Source of the DNA: Polyangiaceae bacterium
Lineage (GTDB): Bacteria > Myxococcota_A > Polyangia > Polyangiales > Polyangiaceae
NCBI GenBank assembly: GCA_029266615.1
Contig: JAQSWN010000014.1
Location: 1 to 51,638, forward strand
DNA: 51,638 nt
Direction of reading: 5' to 3'
Position numbers and translations under genes: made by a program. Within the stretch, counting starts at the first letter, position 1. Each line of letters opens with the position of its first letter. Below, piece after piece: positions 1 through 8,934 of the stretch. Below the pieces are notes generated by a model. That model did not search any database. It was not told the origin of the DNA and saw only the letters and a program-made list of their open reading frames with translations.

Positions 1-605
1 CTCGAGGTCTCCGCGATTCAGCTGCGCGGGCGCATCCGTCACCCGGACGGGACGGACGGACACTTTCACCTCCAGATCGTGGCCACCGGCGTCAAGCAAG
101 GTGAGGGTAGCTCGGATAGCGAGATCTTCCGCAAGGTTCCGGATCTGGACCAGCTGCGCGCCTTCCAAGAAGCCGACGACACGGAGGTCGCCTTTGCGAT
201 CCGCGGCATCGGCGAGTTCTCGCCAAAGAACCCGAACAGCCGCGTGGACTTGGATCCGGAGACGGACGAGTTCGGAGTGCCGCGCGCCTTCGTGCGCATC
301 AACGACGACTCGAATCGTTCGGTTCCGGCCATTCGCAACCTCAACCAAAAGGACGCCGCCGTGCTCACGGCCATGCTCGAGGCCACCAACGACGTCTTGG
401 CGCTCTTCGAACAAGCGCCCCGGGAAGTGCAGAGTGAGCCGCGAGACGGTGGCATCGACGAGAGCTCCGTCATCAAGTTGGACGGCGTGGGCACGACCTA
501 CCACGAAGCGGGCACGCTACGCTTCGGCGACGATCCGGACGACTCCGTGTTGGACGCGACGCAGAGGTTTCACGGTGTGACCAACGCTTACGTGACGGAC
601 ACGGG
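1..605 (+). pseudogene. GMC-family oxidoreductase, C-terminal fragment (5' end outside window)
   Basis: The reading frame is open from base 1. It carries the C-terminal substrate-binding/cap part of a GMC (glucose-methanol-choline) flavin oxidoreductase. The signature seen is GTTYHEAGTL, then SVLDATQRFHGVTNAYVTDT, which matches the family's closing block around its active-site His/His-Asn pair. In intact relatives this block continues with a Phe-Pro-Thr-x-Gly-Ser-x-Asn-Pro segment and a last helix. Here that segment is absent: after about base 603 this frame turns into low-complexity Arg/Ser/Pro sequence and stops at 780. Coding signal instead jumps to frame 3, where a DUF1080 domain starts. 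The best reading is a GMC-DUF1080 fusion broken by a deletion and frameshift near 600. An assembly error is the main alternative. Confidence 0.6.
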
Positions 606-1322
606 ATGTTCCTATTCAAAGACACGCCGACGCCGTTCTGGAGGCTTTCCGGCGCCCCCGCCCGGTCGGTCGAGTTCGGGGTCGGAACGCTCGAGGTCAC
701 CTCCGCCGGCGGCCCTTTCGGCCTCTATTGGTGCACTATCCCGACGCCGGCGGATTTCGAGCTCTCCGTGGATTGGCTGAGCACCGACCCGACCGACAAC
801 TCCGGGATCTTCATCCGTTTCCCCGATCCGGACCGGGCTCCGCCCGGCCGCGACAGTGTCCTGCAAAATCCCGGCGACGCCGCGAGCCTTTTCGGTTTCG
901 AGGTGCAGATCGACGCAACGCAGGGCGGGGACTCGCCGAAAGACGCGCAAGGCGGGGAGGTCGAGGTCGTGCCGCCGCGCTTCCGCGGCACCGGCGCCAT
1001 CTACAACGAGTCGCGACAGTCGCTCAACGCCGTGTCGGGCCTCGCCCCGAACCAATGGCACACGTTCATCATCCGAGCGACGGGGCTCACGATCACGGTC
1101 GACGTGCGCGTGGACGGCGGCGCCCCCGAGCGCGTGACCAGCTTCACCTACGACCCCACTTCGTACGCGGCGAACGATGCGCGAGGCAACCCTCACCGCG
1201 GCTCGCCTTCGCGAGCAGGCGCGCGGCCCGATGACCGCACCGGGTACCGCTACATCGGGCTTCAGTCTCACAACCAGTCGAAGCGCATCAAGTTTCGCAA
1301 CATCTACATCAAGCCGCTTTGA
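606..1322 (+). CDS. DUF1080 / 3-keto-disaccharide hydrolase-like (LamG-type) domain protein, probably the detached C-terminus of the GMC fusion
   Basis: This encodes 238 residues with the jelly-roll pattern of DUF1080 (3-keto-disaccharide hydrolase, concanavalin-like): NSGIFIRFPDP, FGFEVQID, TGAIYNES, NQWHTFIIRA and the closing YIGLQSHNQSKRIKFRNIYI. Such domains bind or hydrolyse oxidised sugars and are often exported. The ATG at 606 has no ribosome-binding site and falls exactly where the upstream GMC frame becomes disrupted. I therefore think this was once the C-terminal domain of one polypeptide with the preceding fragment. It could still be translated by reinitiation or frameshifting. The domain itself looks complete and ends naturally at the TGA at 1320. 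Confidence 0.6.
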   Translation: MFLFKDTPTPFWRLSGAPARSVEFGVGTLEVTSAGGPFGLYWCTIPTPADFELSVDWLSTDPTDNSGIFIRFPDPDRAPPGRDSVLQNPGDAASLFGFEVQIDATQGGDSPKDAQGGEVEVVPPRFRGTGAIYNESRQSLNAVSGLAPNQWHTFIIRATGLTITVDVRVDGGAPERVTSFTYDPTSYAANDARGNPHRGSPSRAGARPDDRTGYRYIGLQSHNQSKRIKFRNIYIKPL

Positions 1323-1338
1323 CCGCAATGAAGAGGCA

Positions 1339-1645
1339 ATGTTCATGACGTACGCCGCCGAGAGCGACCGACGCATCGCTCGCCGCGGAATCACCTATGG
1401 CACTCGCGACTTCGCGGCCGAGAAGCGAGACCCCACCACGCGGCCGACCGGGGACGTGGGGCCGCTGTTCATGTGCTTTCAGGCCAATATTCCCCGCGCG
1501 CGACCTCACGAAGCCGATCGCGCAGGCGTGCCCTCTACGTTGGGGCACGCCTGGCTCCGTTCGCTTCCAGTTTTCGGACTTCGTGACGATGAAGGGCGGC
1601 GAGTTCTTTTTCGCGCCCAGCCTGACGTACTCGAAGTCGCTCTGA
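1339..1645 (+). pseudogene. DyP-type (dye-decolourising) peroxidase, C-terminal remnant with internal frameshift
   Basis: Two reading frames together recall the C-terminus of a DyP-type haem peroxidase. Frame 1 (1339 to about 1497) gives RRIARRGITYG, then GDVGPLFMCFQANI. Frame 2 (about 1500 to 1645) gives FQFSDFVTMKGGEFFFAPSL and ends in a stop. Intact DyP proteins carry both blocks in one frame with roughly 25 residues between them; here that stretch is missing and the frame shifts. The N-terminal ferredoxin-like half with the GxxDG distal motif is absent altogether. The fragment ends 6 bp before the convergent acs stop codon. It lies directly behind the broken GMC-DUF1080 gene, so both members of a probable oxidase/peroxidase pair appear to be decaying. 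Confidence 0.55.
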
Positions 1646-1651
1646 GGCGGC

Positions 1652-3628
1652 TCAGTCGTCGTTGCCGCGCAGCTTGGCGAGCACGTTGAGGTCTTCGAGC
1701 GTCGACGTGTCTCCCTGAGTGGCGCGGCCAGCGGCGACGTCTTTCAGGAGGCGGCGCATGATCTTGCCGCTGCGTGTCTTGGGCAGCCCCTCGGCGAAGC
1801 GGATCTCGTCGGGGCGAGCGAACTTCCCGATCTCCTTCGCGACGTGCTCGCCCAGCTCCTTCTTCATCGCGTCGTCGCCGGTGAAGGCGGGCTTGAGGGT
1901 GACGAATACGACCAGAGCTTGGCCTTTGAGCTCGTCGGCGCGACCGACGGCGGCGGCTTCCGCGACCGCTTTGTGGGAGACGAGCGCGCTCTCGATTTCG
2001 GCGGTGCCGATGCGGTGGCCAGAGACGTTGAGCACGTCATCAACGCGGCCGACGACGCGGATGTAGCCATCTTTGTCTTGATACGCGCCGTCCCCCGTGA
2101 AGTAAGCGCCCTTCACGTCGGCCCAATATTGGGCTCGGTAGCGTTCGTCGTCGCCCCACACCGTCCGGAGCATGCTGGGCCATGGTTTTTGCAGCACCAA
2201 GAAGCCGCCCTGATCGGCAGGCACCGCTTGCCCCTCGGCGGTGACGACGGCGGGGACGACGCCGAAGAAGGGGAGACCGGCCACGCCCGGTTTCATCGTG
2301 TGAGCTCCGGGTAACGTGGTGAGCAAGATGGAGCCTGTCTCGGTTTGCCACCACGTGTCCACGATCGGGCAGCGCTTCTGCCCGATGTGCTCGTAGTACC
2401 AGACCCAAGCTTCGGGATTGATCGGCTCGCCCACGGAGCCGAGCAGTCGCAAGCTCGAGAGGTCGTACTTGGCGGGCCACTCGTTGCCCGCGCGGATGAA
2501 GGCGCGAATGGCGGTCGGGGCCGTGTAGAGGATGGTGACCTGGTGCTTCTCGATGATCTGCCAAAAACGGCCCCAATCCGGCTGATTGGGCGCGCCTTCG
2601 TACATGAGGCACGTCGCGCCGTTGGAGAGCGGCCCGTAAACGATATAGCTGTGGCCGGTGATCCACCCCACGTCGGCCGTGCAGAAGTACACGTCGTCCG
2701 GTCGGAGATCGAAGACGTACTTGCTGGTGAGGTGCGCGCCAGCGAGGTACCCGGCGGTCGTGTGCAGCACGCCTTTCGGCTTACCGGTGGAGCCCGACGT
2801 GTAGAGAATGAACAGGGGGTGCTCGGCCTCGACCACCTCGGGCTCGGCGCCGAGCTTCTGGTCCGCGCCGTCCAAGGTTTCGCGCCAGTCCAAGTCACGA
2901 CCCGGCTTCATTTCGATCTTGGCTTGCGCGTCCGTGAGACGACGATAGACGAGCACCTTCTGTACGCTCGGCGTCGACTCCAGGGCCTTGTCTACGATCG
3001 CTTTGAGGGGCACCACGTTGCCGCGGCGGAGCGCGCCGTCCTGCGTGAGCACGACCTTCGCAGTGCAGTCGTTGATACGATCTCGCAAGGATTCTGCGGC
3101 AAAACCACCAAACACGACCGTGTGGGGCGCGCCGACGCGCGCGCACGCGAGCATCGCGACGGCCGCTTCCGGCACCATGCCCATGTAGATCGCGACGCGG
3201 TCGCCCTTCTGCACGCCGAGGCCGCGCAGCACCGCGGCGAGCTTGACCACCTCCGAGTGGAGCTGGGCGTACGTCAGCGTGCGCGTTTCGCCGGGCTCGC
3301 TCTCGAAGATGATGGCGGGCTTGTTGCCGACCTCCGTCTTCAAATGCCGGTCGAGGCAGCTTTCGCTCGCGTTCAGCTCCGCCCCGAGGAACCACTTGGA
3401 GTGCGGCAGCTCCCACTCGAGCAGCTTCTGCCAGGGCTTGCGGAAAATGAGGTCCTGCGTCTCACGCTTCCAGAACGTCTCCGGAGATTCGAGGCTTTCG
3501 CGGTAGAGCTGCTCGTACTGCGCGCGATCGACACGCGCGCGGGCCACGAAGTCCGGGCTCGGCTCGAACGTGCGCGTATCCGAGGCGTGCGTTTCGATGG
3601 CGGTGGTATCGAGCGACATTGCCAACAC
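1652..3628 (-). CDS. acs: Acetyl-coenzyme A synthetase
   Basis: This 658-residue AMP-forming acetyl-CoA synthetase activates acetate with ATP and CoA in the cytoplasm. Seen in order: the N-terminal ACAS domain ([13 protein letters not shown]), the P-loop-like A3 motif [12 protein letters not shown], the adenylation motif [10 protein letters not shown], the A8 hinge ([20 protein letters not shown]), and near the C-terminus [13 protein letters not shown]. The Lys in that last motif is the residue acetylated for inactivation in the family. The length is typical. The start is either GTG at 3628, with AGG a few bases upstream, or the in-frame ATG at 3619. The gene converges on the DyP remnant with only 6 bp between them. 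No other acetate gene is adjacent. Confidence 0.97.
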   Translation of the reverse strand: MLAMSLDTTAIETHASDTRTFEPSPDFVARARVDRAQYEQLYRESLESPETFWKRETQDLIFRKPWQKLLEWELPHSKWFLGAELNASESCLDRHLKTEVGNKPAIIFESEPGETRTLTYAQLHSEVVKLAAVLRGLGVQKGDRVAIYMGMVPEAAVAMLACARVGAPHTVVFGGFAAESLRDRINDCTAKVVLTQDGALRRGNVVPLKAIVDKALESTPSVQKVLVYRRLTDAQAKIEMKPGRDLDWRETLDGADQKLGAEPEVVEAEHPLFILYTSGSTGKPKGVLHTTAGYLAGAHLTSKYVFDLRPDDVYFCTADVGWITGHSYIVYGPLSNGATCLMYEGAPNQPDWGRFWQIIEKHQVTILYTAPTAIRAFIRAGNEWPAKYDLSSLRLLGSVGEPINPEAWVWYYEHIGQKRCPIVDTWWQTETGSILLTTLPGAHTMKPGVAGLPFFGVVPAVVTAEGQAVPADQGGFLVLQKPWPSMLRTVWGDDERYRAQYWADVKGAYFTGDGAYQDKDGYIRVVGRVDDVLNVSGHRIGTAEIESALVSHKAVAEAAAVGRADELKGQALVVFVTLKPAFTGDDAMKKELGEHVAKEIGKFARPDEIRFAEGLPKTRSGKIMRRLLKDVAAGRATQGDTSTLEDLNVLAKLRGNDD

Positions 3629-3697
3629 ATTACCTGGCGGAAACAGCGCAGAAAAGGGTCGGCTTTGGTTTGATCGTGTCGTTTCGATGGCTGATTC

Positions 3698-5179
3698 TCA
3701 GCGGCCAGTGCGCCACTGGGAGAACCCTGCACGAAGGCCAATGCCGAGCATCGGCAGCGTCGTTCCGAGATTCTTCGTCAGATCCTGATTGGACCCTTCG
3801 GAGAAGCCGCGCTGCAACGCGGTGCTGCCGTCCACCTGAACGATGAGCCCGATCTCGCCCAAGAACTGTCGATAATTGAAGCCGAGCGCGAGCTCGAGCG
3901 AAAAATAGGGGTCGAGCCCGCGCACTTCGTCCGGCGCGACCTTGCTGACGGCGAGTCGGTGATGGACGATTCCGGCGCCAACCGTGGCCACGAAGCGCAG
4001 CTTCTCGCCGGTCGTCATGAGCTTGAGATCGGGGCCGAAATGCACGGACGTGAGCGAAAAGTCGCGCGCTCGATCGCTCGCGTCGCGCGCGCCTTCGACC
4101 TGAAGCGCTCCGACGTCCAGCCTAAGCGCGAGCGCTACGGGGCTTGCCAAACGGTAGCCGGCGCGCAGACCGAGCGCCCCCAACGCGCCCCCCTGGGAGC
4201 CCGCATAGCTCAGGTTGAGCGGCTGCTTGGTGAGCGCGAGCAAGTCCAACGAAAGCAGGCCGAAGAAGCCCTTTTGAGCGCGCTTCGGCGGGGCGTTCGG
4301 CAGGGGGCCGGTCGCGTCCGAGCCCTCGGCAACCGCAGCGCTTTCCACGCCTTCGAGCAGCGCGTGCAGCGGCAGGGTCTTGCACCGTCCAACTTGGAAA
4401 GTCTGCTCGTAGGTCTCCACCCCCTCGCGGTACACCTGCAGCAAGTGATCGGTGTCCGGCTCCACGGGGCCGCTGTATGCGCGCCGCGCTTTCGGTAAGC
4501 CGTCGATGGCGATGTACGCGGTCGGATCGTTGCTCGTCACTTGGACGAATCCGGCGGTGCAGCGGAGCTCGAGCTCGACCGGTACGTCGCGCTGGCCGCC
4601 CGCCAAGCGCAGCACGCGCTTCTCCGGGGCGTAGCCGACTGCGTCCGCGCTGAGCGTATGCTCGCCGACGTTCAGCACGACGGGAGCTGCGAGCTCCTTC
4701 TCCGAGAGCTGACGGCCGTCCAGCACGACCCGCGCGAAAGCGGGCACCACGCGCAGGCGAACGCTGGCGACCAGGCCGCGAAGCTCTGCCACTGCGTCTT
4801 CTACGGCTTTGCGCTCGCCTTCGCTCAGCTCGGCGGCGTGGCGGGCGAGCAGCTGCTCCAAGGTGGCGGCCGACTCCGAATAGCGGAAGAGCCCTTTCTG
4901 ACTGAGCGCCACGTTCTGCAGCGAGCCCGCTCCGGGCTTCAAACGGTACGCTTCTTCGAACTCGGCCAGCGCGCCGCCATAGTTACCGTCGCGGTAAAGC
5001 TTGGTGCCCGCTTTGAAATGGCGCCGCGCTTCCAGCGTGCTCGGGTCGGGTGCGCCTTCGGGCTTGGGGTCGGCTGGCGCTTGGGCGCGCGCGGGGGCCG
5101 CCAGGAGCAACCAGCCGGCTAGAGCGAGCCCCAGCCGCCAAAGGGATCTGCCAAGAGCCAAGAGGCTCACGGCTAACAC
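3698..5179 (-). CDS. Exported TPR/PEGA-domain protein with C-terminal beta-barrel-like region
   Basis: I place the start at GTG 5179 (GTG 5170 is also possible). Longer in-frame extensions overlap the upstream kinase and read as Arg/Pro-rich shadow sequence. The protein is about 493 residues. It has a signal peptide ending near AAPARAQA, then TPR-like helices (RRHFKAGTKLYRDGNYGGAL, then EFEEAYRLKPG). Two PEGA-like beta segments follow (VRLRVVPAFARVVLDGRQL and VQVTSNDPTAYIAIDGLP). The C-terminal ~200 residues alternate hydrophobic beta-strands and could form a barrel or a periplasmic beta-domain. Proteins of this build are common envelope proteins in myxobacteria, without assigned function. 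The gene follows the kinase gene at once and is probably co-transcribed with it. Confidence 0.75.
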   Translation of the reverse strand: MLAVSLLALGRSLWRLGLALAGWLLLAAPARAQAPADPKPEGAPDPSTLEARRHFKAGTKLYRDGNYGGALAEFEEAYRLKPGAGSLQNVALSQKGLFRYSESAATLEQLLARHAAELSEGERKAVEDAVAELRGLVASVRLRVVPAFARVVLDGRQLSEKELAAPVVLNVGEHTLSADAVGYAPEKRVLRLAGGQRDVPVELELRCTAGFVQVTSNDPTAYIAIDGLPKARRAYSGPVEPDTDHLLQVYREGVETYEQTFQVGRCKTLPLHALLEGVESAAVAEGSDATGPLPNAPPKRAQKGFFGLLSLDLLALTKQPLNLSYAGSQGGALGALGLRAGYRLASPVALALRLDVGALQVEGARDASDRARDFSLTSVHFGPDLKLMTTGEKLRFVATVGAGIVHHRLAVSKVAPDEVRGLDPYFSLELALGFNYRQFLGEIGLIVQVDGSTALQRGFSEGSNQDLTKNLGTTLPMLGIGLRAGFSQWRTGR

Positions 5180-5195
5180 AGCTTGAGAAACGGAC

Positions 5196-6491
5196 CTACG
5201 GCTCGCGCGTGCTGAGCCCGAGGCCGCCCGCGACGCCCGCCGAAGTGGCGGGCCGTGGCGGCTTCTTGGCGACGGGCTTGGCGGCTTCGCGGGTCTTGGG
5301 CGGGGGAAGCTTGGCGATGGTTTCGTCCGCGACGGGCGGCGGCGCTGCCGGCGGCCGTGGGGCAACGTTGGGATTGGACGTCGTCAACCGCGTGGCGGGC
5401 GCGGCCGCAGGGAGGGCGGGCGCCTCCAGCTCGGTCTTGCGCGGAGCGCCACGAGCAACGAGGTAGGCGGCGACGGCAAAACCTCCGAGAGCTGCCACCA
5501 CCGCGAAGACGGCGGCGCGAAACCGTTCTGGTTTGGAGCCGACTCGGGCGGCGCCCTCCCAGGCGTTGCCCGCTACTGGCGTCTTCGTGGCGAGCTCCCG
5601 GCTCTCCCGCAGTGCGGCTTCGAGATCGGCGAGCATCTCGCTCGCGGAGGCGTAGCGCTCCTGACGGTCGCGTCGTAGCGCGCGCGCTATGACGCGCGCC
5701 AACTTGTCCGGCACGTCCGGAGCCTGGCTCCGCACGTCGGGCGCATCCTTCGTGCAGATGGCGATGAGCACCGCCTCGTAGGTGGGAGCGCGGTGGGGCG
5801 GCGTGCCCGCGAGCATCTCGAACAAGATCGCGCCGACGCTGAACAGATCGGTCCGACCGTCGATGTCCGGGAACGACTGCGCTTGCTCCGGCGACATGTA
5901 GAAGGCCGTGCCCAGCACCGCGCCTTGTTGGGTGAGGGTGTCCACCCCTGGCCGCTGCTGTAGCTTGGAGATGCCGAAGTCGACGATCTTGACGAATGCC
6001 GGCTCGTCGTCACGGCGGCACAGGAACACGTTGTCCGGCTTCAGGTCGCGATGGACGATACCGGCGCCGTGCGCTTGCTTGAGCGCCTTGAGCACCTGCA
6101 CGGCGATGCGCACGGCGGCTTCCGGCTCGAGCCGAAGCTCGCGACGTAAGCGCTCGCGCAGGTCTTCCCCGGTGAGCAGCTCCATGACGAGGAACGGCAG
6201 CCCGTGCTCGCTCCGCCCGGAGTCAAAAATCTGGACGATGTGCGGGCTCTCGGCGAGGCTCGCAGCCTGAGCTTCGCGCTGAAAGCGCGAAGCCGCGTCG
6301 CTGTCGTGCGCGCTCTGCACGCGCAAGAACTTGAGCGCGACGCGCTTGCCGATGGACGCGTTCGTCGCCTGAAACACGGCGCCCATGCCGCCGCGCCCGA
6401 TCAGACGATCGATGTGGTACTTGCCGGCGACGGTGGAACCGACGAGCAGATCCAGCTCGTTCGTCGGCTTTTTCCCACTATCCAATGACAT
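5196..6491 (-). CDS. Membrane-anchored Hanks-type Ser/Thr protein kinase
   Basis: The protein is 431 residues. I chose ATG 6491 because GGAG lies a few bases upstream; an in-frame ATG at 6527 adds only a basic tail. The N-terminal kinase domain is complete: Gly loop GRGGMGAVF, VAIK-type Lys in ALKFL, catalytic loop HRDLKPDNVFL, DFG in VDFGIS, and activation-segment end MSPEQ. A single membrane helix (FAVVAALGGFAVAAYLVA, around residues 325-345) follows. The outer segment is short and Pro/Ala-rich, with no recognisable sensor domain. It phosphorylates Ser/Thr on cytoplasmic targets; the substrate is unknown. The PEGA/TPR gene behind it, whose signal peptide sends it across the membrane, may act in the same process (inference from order). 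Confidence 0.93.
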   Translation of the reverse strand: MSLDSGKKPTNELDLLVGSTVAGKYHIDRLIGRGGMGAVFQATNASIGKRVALKFLRVQSAHDSDAASRFQREAQAASLAESPHIVQIFDSGRSEHGLPFLVMELLTGEDLRERLRRELRLEPEAAVRIAVQVLKALKQAHGAGIVHRDLKPDNVFLCRRDDEPAFVKIVDFGISKLQQRPGVDTLTQQGAVLGTAFYMSPEQAQSFPDIDGRTDLFSVGAILFEMLAGTPPHRAPTYEAVLIAICTKDAPDVRSQAPDVPDKLARVIARALRRDRQERYASASEMLADLEAALRESRELATKTPVAGNAWEGAARVGSKPERFRAAVFAVVAALGGFAVAAYLVARGAPRKTELEAPALPAAAPATRLTTSNPNVAPRPPAAPPPVADETIAKLPPPKTREAAKPVAKKPPRPATSAGVAGGLGLSTREP

Positions 6492-6557
6492 GCCTCTCCG
6501 GGAGCGGACGCGCACACGGCGCGCCATCCGGAGAGGCTAGCATTAGTACGGGCCGAA

Positions 6558-6827
6558 TCAGGCCTTGGCGGACTTCGCCAAGGCTTTCGCGATGCGAGAC
6601 GTCTGGCGGGAAGCCGTGCGGGGGTGGATGAGACCCTTGCTGGCTGCCTTCGCGAGCGCCTTCTCGGCCGCGGCAGAGCCGCTCTTCGCCTTGTCAGCGT
6701 CGCCGGCGGCGATGGCGGTGCGCGCCTTCTTTACGGCGCCACGCAGCGCGCTCTTGGCGGCGCGGTTGCGATCGGTGCGGGTGATGCGCTGACGGTTACG
6801 CTTCTCTGCGGAGGGATGATTGGCCAT
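6558..6827 (-). CDS. rpsT: Small ribosomal subunit protein bS20
   Basis: This is an 89-residue basic helical protein beginning MANHPSAEKRNRQ, the hallmark start of S20, with KGLIHPRTASRQTSRIAKAL near the C-terminus. It binds 16S rRNA early in 30S assembly. It sits 3 nt behind a 50-residue basic ORF (stop TGA, then TTC, then ATG) and has no ribosome-binding site of its own. I therefore infer translational coupling to that ORF and transcription from the promoter at 7038-7066. The Ser/Thr kinase gene starts 67 bp downstream on the same strand and may receive readthrough. S20 is often autoregulated at translation; a coupled leader ORF would fit, but this is inference. Confidence 0.97.
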   Translation of the reverse strand: MANHPSAEKRNRQRITRTDRNRAAKSALRGAVKKARTAIAAGDADKAKSGSAAAEKALAKAASKGLIHPRTASRQTSRIAKALAKSAKA

Positions 6828-6830
6828 GAA

Positions 6831-6983
6831 TCAGGGGGATGCTTTCTTCGCGTCGGCTTTCGTCGCGTCGTAACCTTCCGGGTGAACCGGGAACTTGGGG
6901 GTCTGCTCGAGCTTCTTGCCCTTGCCAAAAGCACGGGCCCGAATTGCACGGCGTCGTTCAGTCTGCCTCGTCGAAGAAACCAT
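6831..6983 (-). CDS. Small basic protein of unknown function coupled to rpsT
   Basis: This 50-residue ORF starts MVSSTRQTERRRAIRARAFG and ends KADAKKASP, with a central PKFPVHPEGYDA. A good ribosome-binding site (AAGGT) lies about 9 nt before ATG 6983. A sigma-70-type promoter lies about 50 nt further upstream. The stop codon is 3 nt before the rpsT ATG. Charge and size resemble small ribosome-associated proteins, but I do not recognise a family. It could be a real ribosomal accessory protein or a leader peptide setting rpsT expression. Its clean promoter, ribosome-binding site and tight coupling argue that it is translated. Confidence 0.6.
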   Translation of the reverse strand: MVSSTRQTERRRAIRARAFGKGKKLEQTPKFPVHPEGYDATKADAKKASP

Positions 6984-7037
6984 CGTAGAACTACCTTGAG
7001 CTACAGCTCGGCCCACGGTTCGGCCGAGAGGGCGGGG

Positions 7038-7066
7038 ACTATGAGCGATAGAGAAACCCTTGTCAA
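7038..7066 (-). promoter_or_regulatory. Sigma-70-type promoter for the small ORF-rpsT operon
   Basis: On the minus strand a perfect -35 TTGACA (7066-7061) is followed after 17 bases by CATAGT (7043-7038), a 4/6 match to the -10 consensus. The predicted transcript would start near 7031, about 48 nt before ATG 6983. It is the best housekeeping promoter I could find in the window and stands upstream of a ribosomal protein gene, as expected for a strong growth promoter. Confidence 0.7.
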
Positions 7067-7120
7067 CCCGCAGCTATAGAAGAGTGCTCGCTAGGGAGAC
7101 GAGCCCCAACTTATGGCGGG

Positions 7121-8320
7121 TTATGGCGGGCGAATCGTGGTCGTTGCGCTGAACGACTCTTTCGCGAACGGCGCGATGTGAGCCTTGGAAAGCGCCCCTT
7201 GAATGCACGCGCCGGAGGGGCCGCTGGCGCTCACGCGGAGCACGCGGCCGTCCGACGCGAACGTGACGGTCGCGGTCACCGCGTCCGTTTGACCCGCAAG
7301 GCATGCCTGCGCCCCGCTCCGCACCGCGCCCAGCGCCGTGCTCACGGCGCCAGACGACGGCTGGAGCGGTACGCTGCCGGTATTGCCCTCTGCGGGCCGT
7401 AGCGGCGGCTCAGACGCGTCCGCGGGCTTGGCAGAGGGCGGGGCCGCCGCCACCGGCGGTGGCTCGTCCTCCGCTAGCTGGATGCGCGGCACCACCCCGG
7501 TTGCAGGCGCGCTCGCCTTTGCGGCAGGGCCGGCGGCCGCGGTCGCGGAGCTCGGCCTGGCGCCGCGCGCAGCGTCCGGAGACTTGGCTTCAGCGGCGGC
7601 CACTGCCGGCAGCGCGTCCGGGCTCACGACGCCCTGTGGCTGGGGCGAGGGTGGAAGGGGGACGGCGGCGGTTGGCTTCGCGGCAGCGACGCGAGGTTTC
7701 GAGGCTTCCTCGGCCGCGAGCGTCGCGCTCGTCGGCGACGTTTCGGCCGAGCCGCTCACGAACAGGACGACCGCGGCTGCGGCCGCGAGCGCGATGCCGC
7801 TCACGGCGATGACGACACCGCGCTTGTCCGAGGCTGGCTTTTCGACCAACGCAGCACGGGTTTCTTGCGCGGTGGCTCGAGCCACGACGCCGCTATTGCG
7901 CTCGCGCCGCGGCTCGCTCGGCGGAAGCGGGGTAGACGTCGGCGCGCTCTTCGCGGCTGCGCGCATTCGCTCCACCAGCTCTGGGCTCGGCCGGCGACTT
8001 TGCGCCGTGGCGGCGAGGAGCTCTTTGGCGAGCGCCGCCGAGTCGTCCGCCGGCTTGTGCAGGCTGCGCCGAGCCATGTCGGCGAAGTGGCTCTTCGGCG
8101 CCGAGGCGCGCACTTGCGAGGGGAGCGGTGGCTCGTTCGGCTCGGAAGCGAGCTCGGGCGCTTTGAACAAGTCGTCGTCTGAAAGCGCAGCGGCGACGCG
8201 CGGGGCCTGCAGTCGGTCCGCGATGGCTTTCGCTTGGGCTTCGAAGTCCGGCTCGATCACCGGAAAGTCTCGCAGCAGGTCGTCGGCGTTCTGGGGCAGC
8301 GTCACTTGGGGCTCGGTCAT
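7121..8320 (-). CDS. Membrane protein with AgmX/PglI-like C-terminal domain, coupled to ECF sigma factor (candidate anti-sigma/regulator)
   Basis: The protein is 399 residues from ATG 8320, whose ATGA overlaps the sigma-factor stop codon. The cytoplasmic N-terminus (about 200 residues) is hydrophilic and mostly disordered. One membrane helix (VVIAVSGIALAAAAAVVLFV, around residue 185) follows, then a long Ala/Pro-rich periplasmic linker. The compact C-terminal domain is TALGAVRSGAQACLAGQT followed by VTFASDGRVLRVSASGPSG. That domain matches the AgmX/PglI-type C-terminus frequent in myxobacteria, which carries a conserved Cys pair. The position after an ECF sigma gene and the topology fit a membrane anti-sigma factor, but no ZAS or RskA motif is visible, so that role is inference. 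The last codons lie in a TTATGGCGGG direct duplication (7111-7130). Confidence 0.8.
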   Translation of the reverse strand: MTEPQVTLPQNADDLLRDFPVIEPDFEAQAKAIADRLQAPRVAAALSDDDLFKAPELASEPNEPPLPSQVRASAPKSHFADMARRSLHKPADDSAALAKELLAATAQSRRPSPELVERMRAAAKSAPTSTPLPPSEPRRERNSGVVARATAQETRAALVEKPASDKRGVVIAVSGIALAAAAAVVLFVSGSAETSPTSATLAAEEASKPRVAAAKPTAAVPLPPSPQPQGVVSPDALPAVAAAEAKSPDAARGARPSSATAAAGPAAKASAPATGVVPRIQLAEDEPPPVAAAPPSAKPADASEPPLRPAEGNTGSVPLQPSSGAVSTALGAVRSGAQACLAGQTDAVTATVTFASDGRVLRVSASGPSGACIQGALSKAHIAPFAKESFSATTTIRPP

Positions 8321-8934
8321 GCCTTGCCCTCGAGGTCGTCGTCGTCGAAGCCGCGCGCGCTGAGCATGCCGCGCAGCTTCCGCCGCGCTTCGTGGACCCG
8401 CCACGCTACCGTGCCCTCGGGACAACCGAGCACCTCGCCCGCTTCGGCGTGGCTCAAGCCGTCGATGCAGACGAGCACCAGCGTGGTTCGTAGGGTGTCG
8501 CTCAGGTCGTCTATACCCTCGAGCAGCGCGCGGCCGAGCTGCTTGTCGGCGCTCGTGCGCTGCGGGCTGCCACTCGCAGGGCGCTCGTCCACCAAGAGCG
8601 CCTCCACGCGCGGATCCTCCGGGGAGGAAGAGCGCCGTGTCTTGCGCGAACGGAGCGCGTTGAGCGAGAGGTTCACGCAGATTCGGTAAATCCAGGTGAA
8701 GGGCTCGCTCCGTCCGTCGAAGCGGTCGAGCGCGCCGTACGCGCGAACGAACGTGTCTTGTGTCACGTCCTCGGCCTCCGCCCCGCTCTTGAGCAGGTGG
8801 ACGGCGAGCCGATAGACGCGACGTTGATGGCGGTGGACCAGTACCCCAAAAGACTCTGCGTCGCCTTCACGGGCGGCGGCGACGAGCTCTCGGTCGGTAC
8901 GCTCAGGAAGGTGCTGACGCGCGGAGGTAACCAG
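8317..8934 (-). CDS. ECF (RpoE-type) RNA polymerase sigma factor
   Basis: The protein is about 205 residues. Sigma-2 is clear: RTDRELVAAAREGDAESFG, RRVYRLAVHLL, the core-binding motif EAEDVTQDTFVRAYGAL, and FTWIYRICVNL. Sigma-4 follows with LRTTLVLVCIDGLSHAEAGE and CPEGTVAWRVHEARRKLRG. The region N-terminal to VTQDTF is coding by homology, yet between the in-frame stop at 8956-8958 and the GTG at 8766 there is no ATG, GTG or TTG. The best start is CTG 8934, 7 nt after GGAG; ATT 8940 is another candidate. The GTG at 8766 would delete half of sigma-2. The gene ends in an ATGA overlap with the AgmX-like membrane protein. Confidence 0.88.
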   Translation of the reverse strand: MVTSARQHLPERTDRELVAAAREGDAESFGVLVHRHQRRVYRLAVHLLKSGAEAEDVTQDTFVRAYGALDRFDGRSEPFTWIYRICVNLSLNALRSRKTRRSSSPEDPRVEALLVDERPASGSPQRTSADKQLGRALLEGIDDLSDTLRTTLVLVCIDGLSHAEAGEVLGCPEGTVAWRVHEARRKLRGMLSARGFDDDDLEGKA

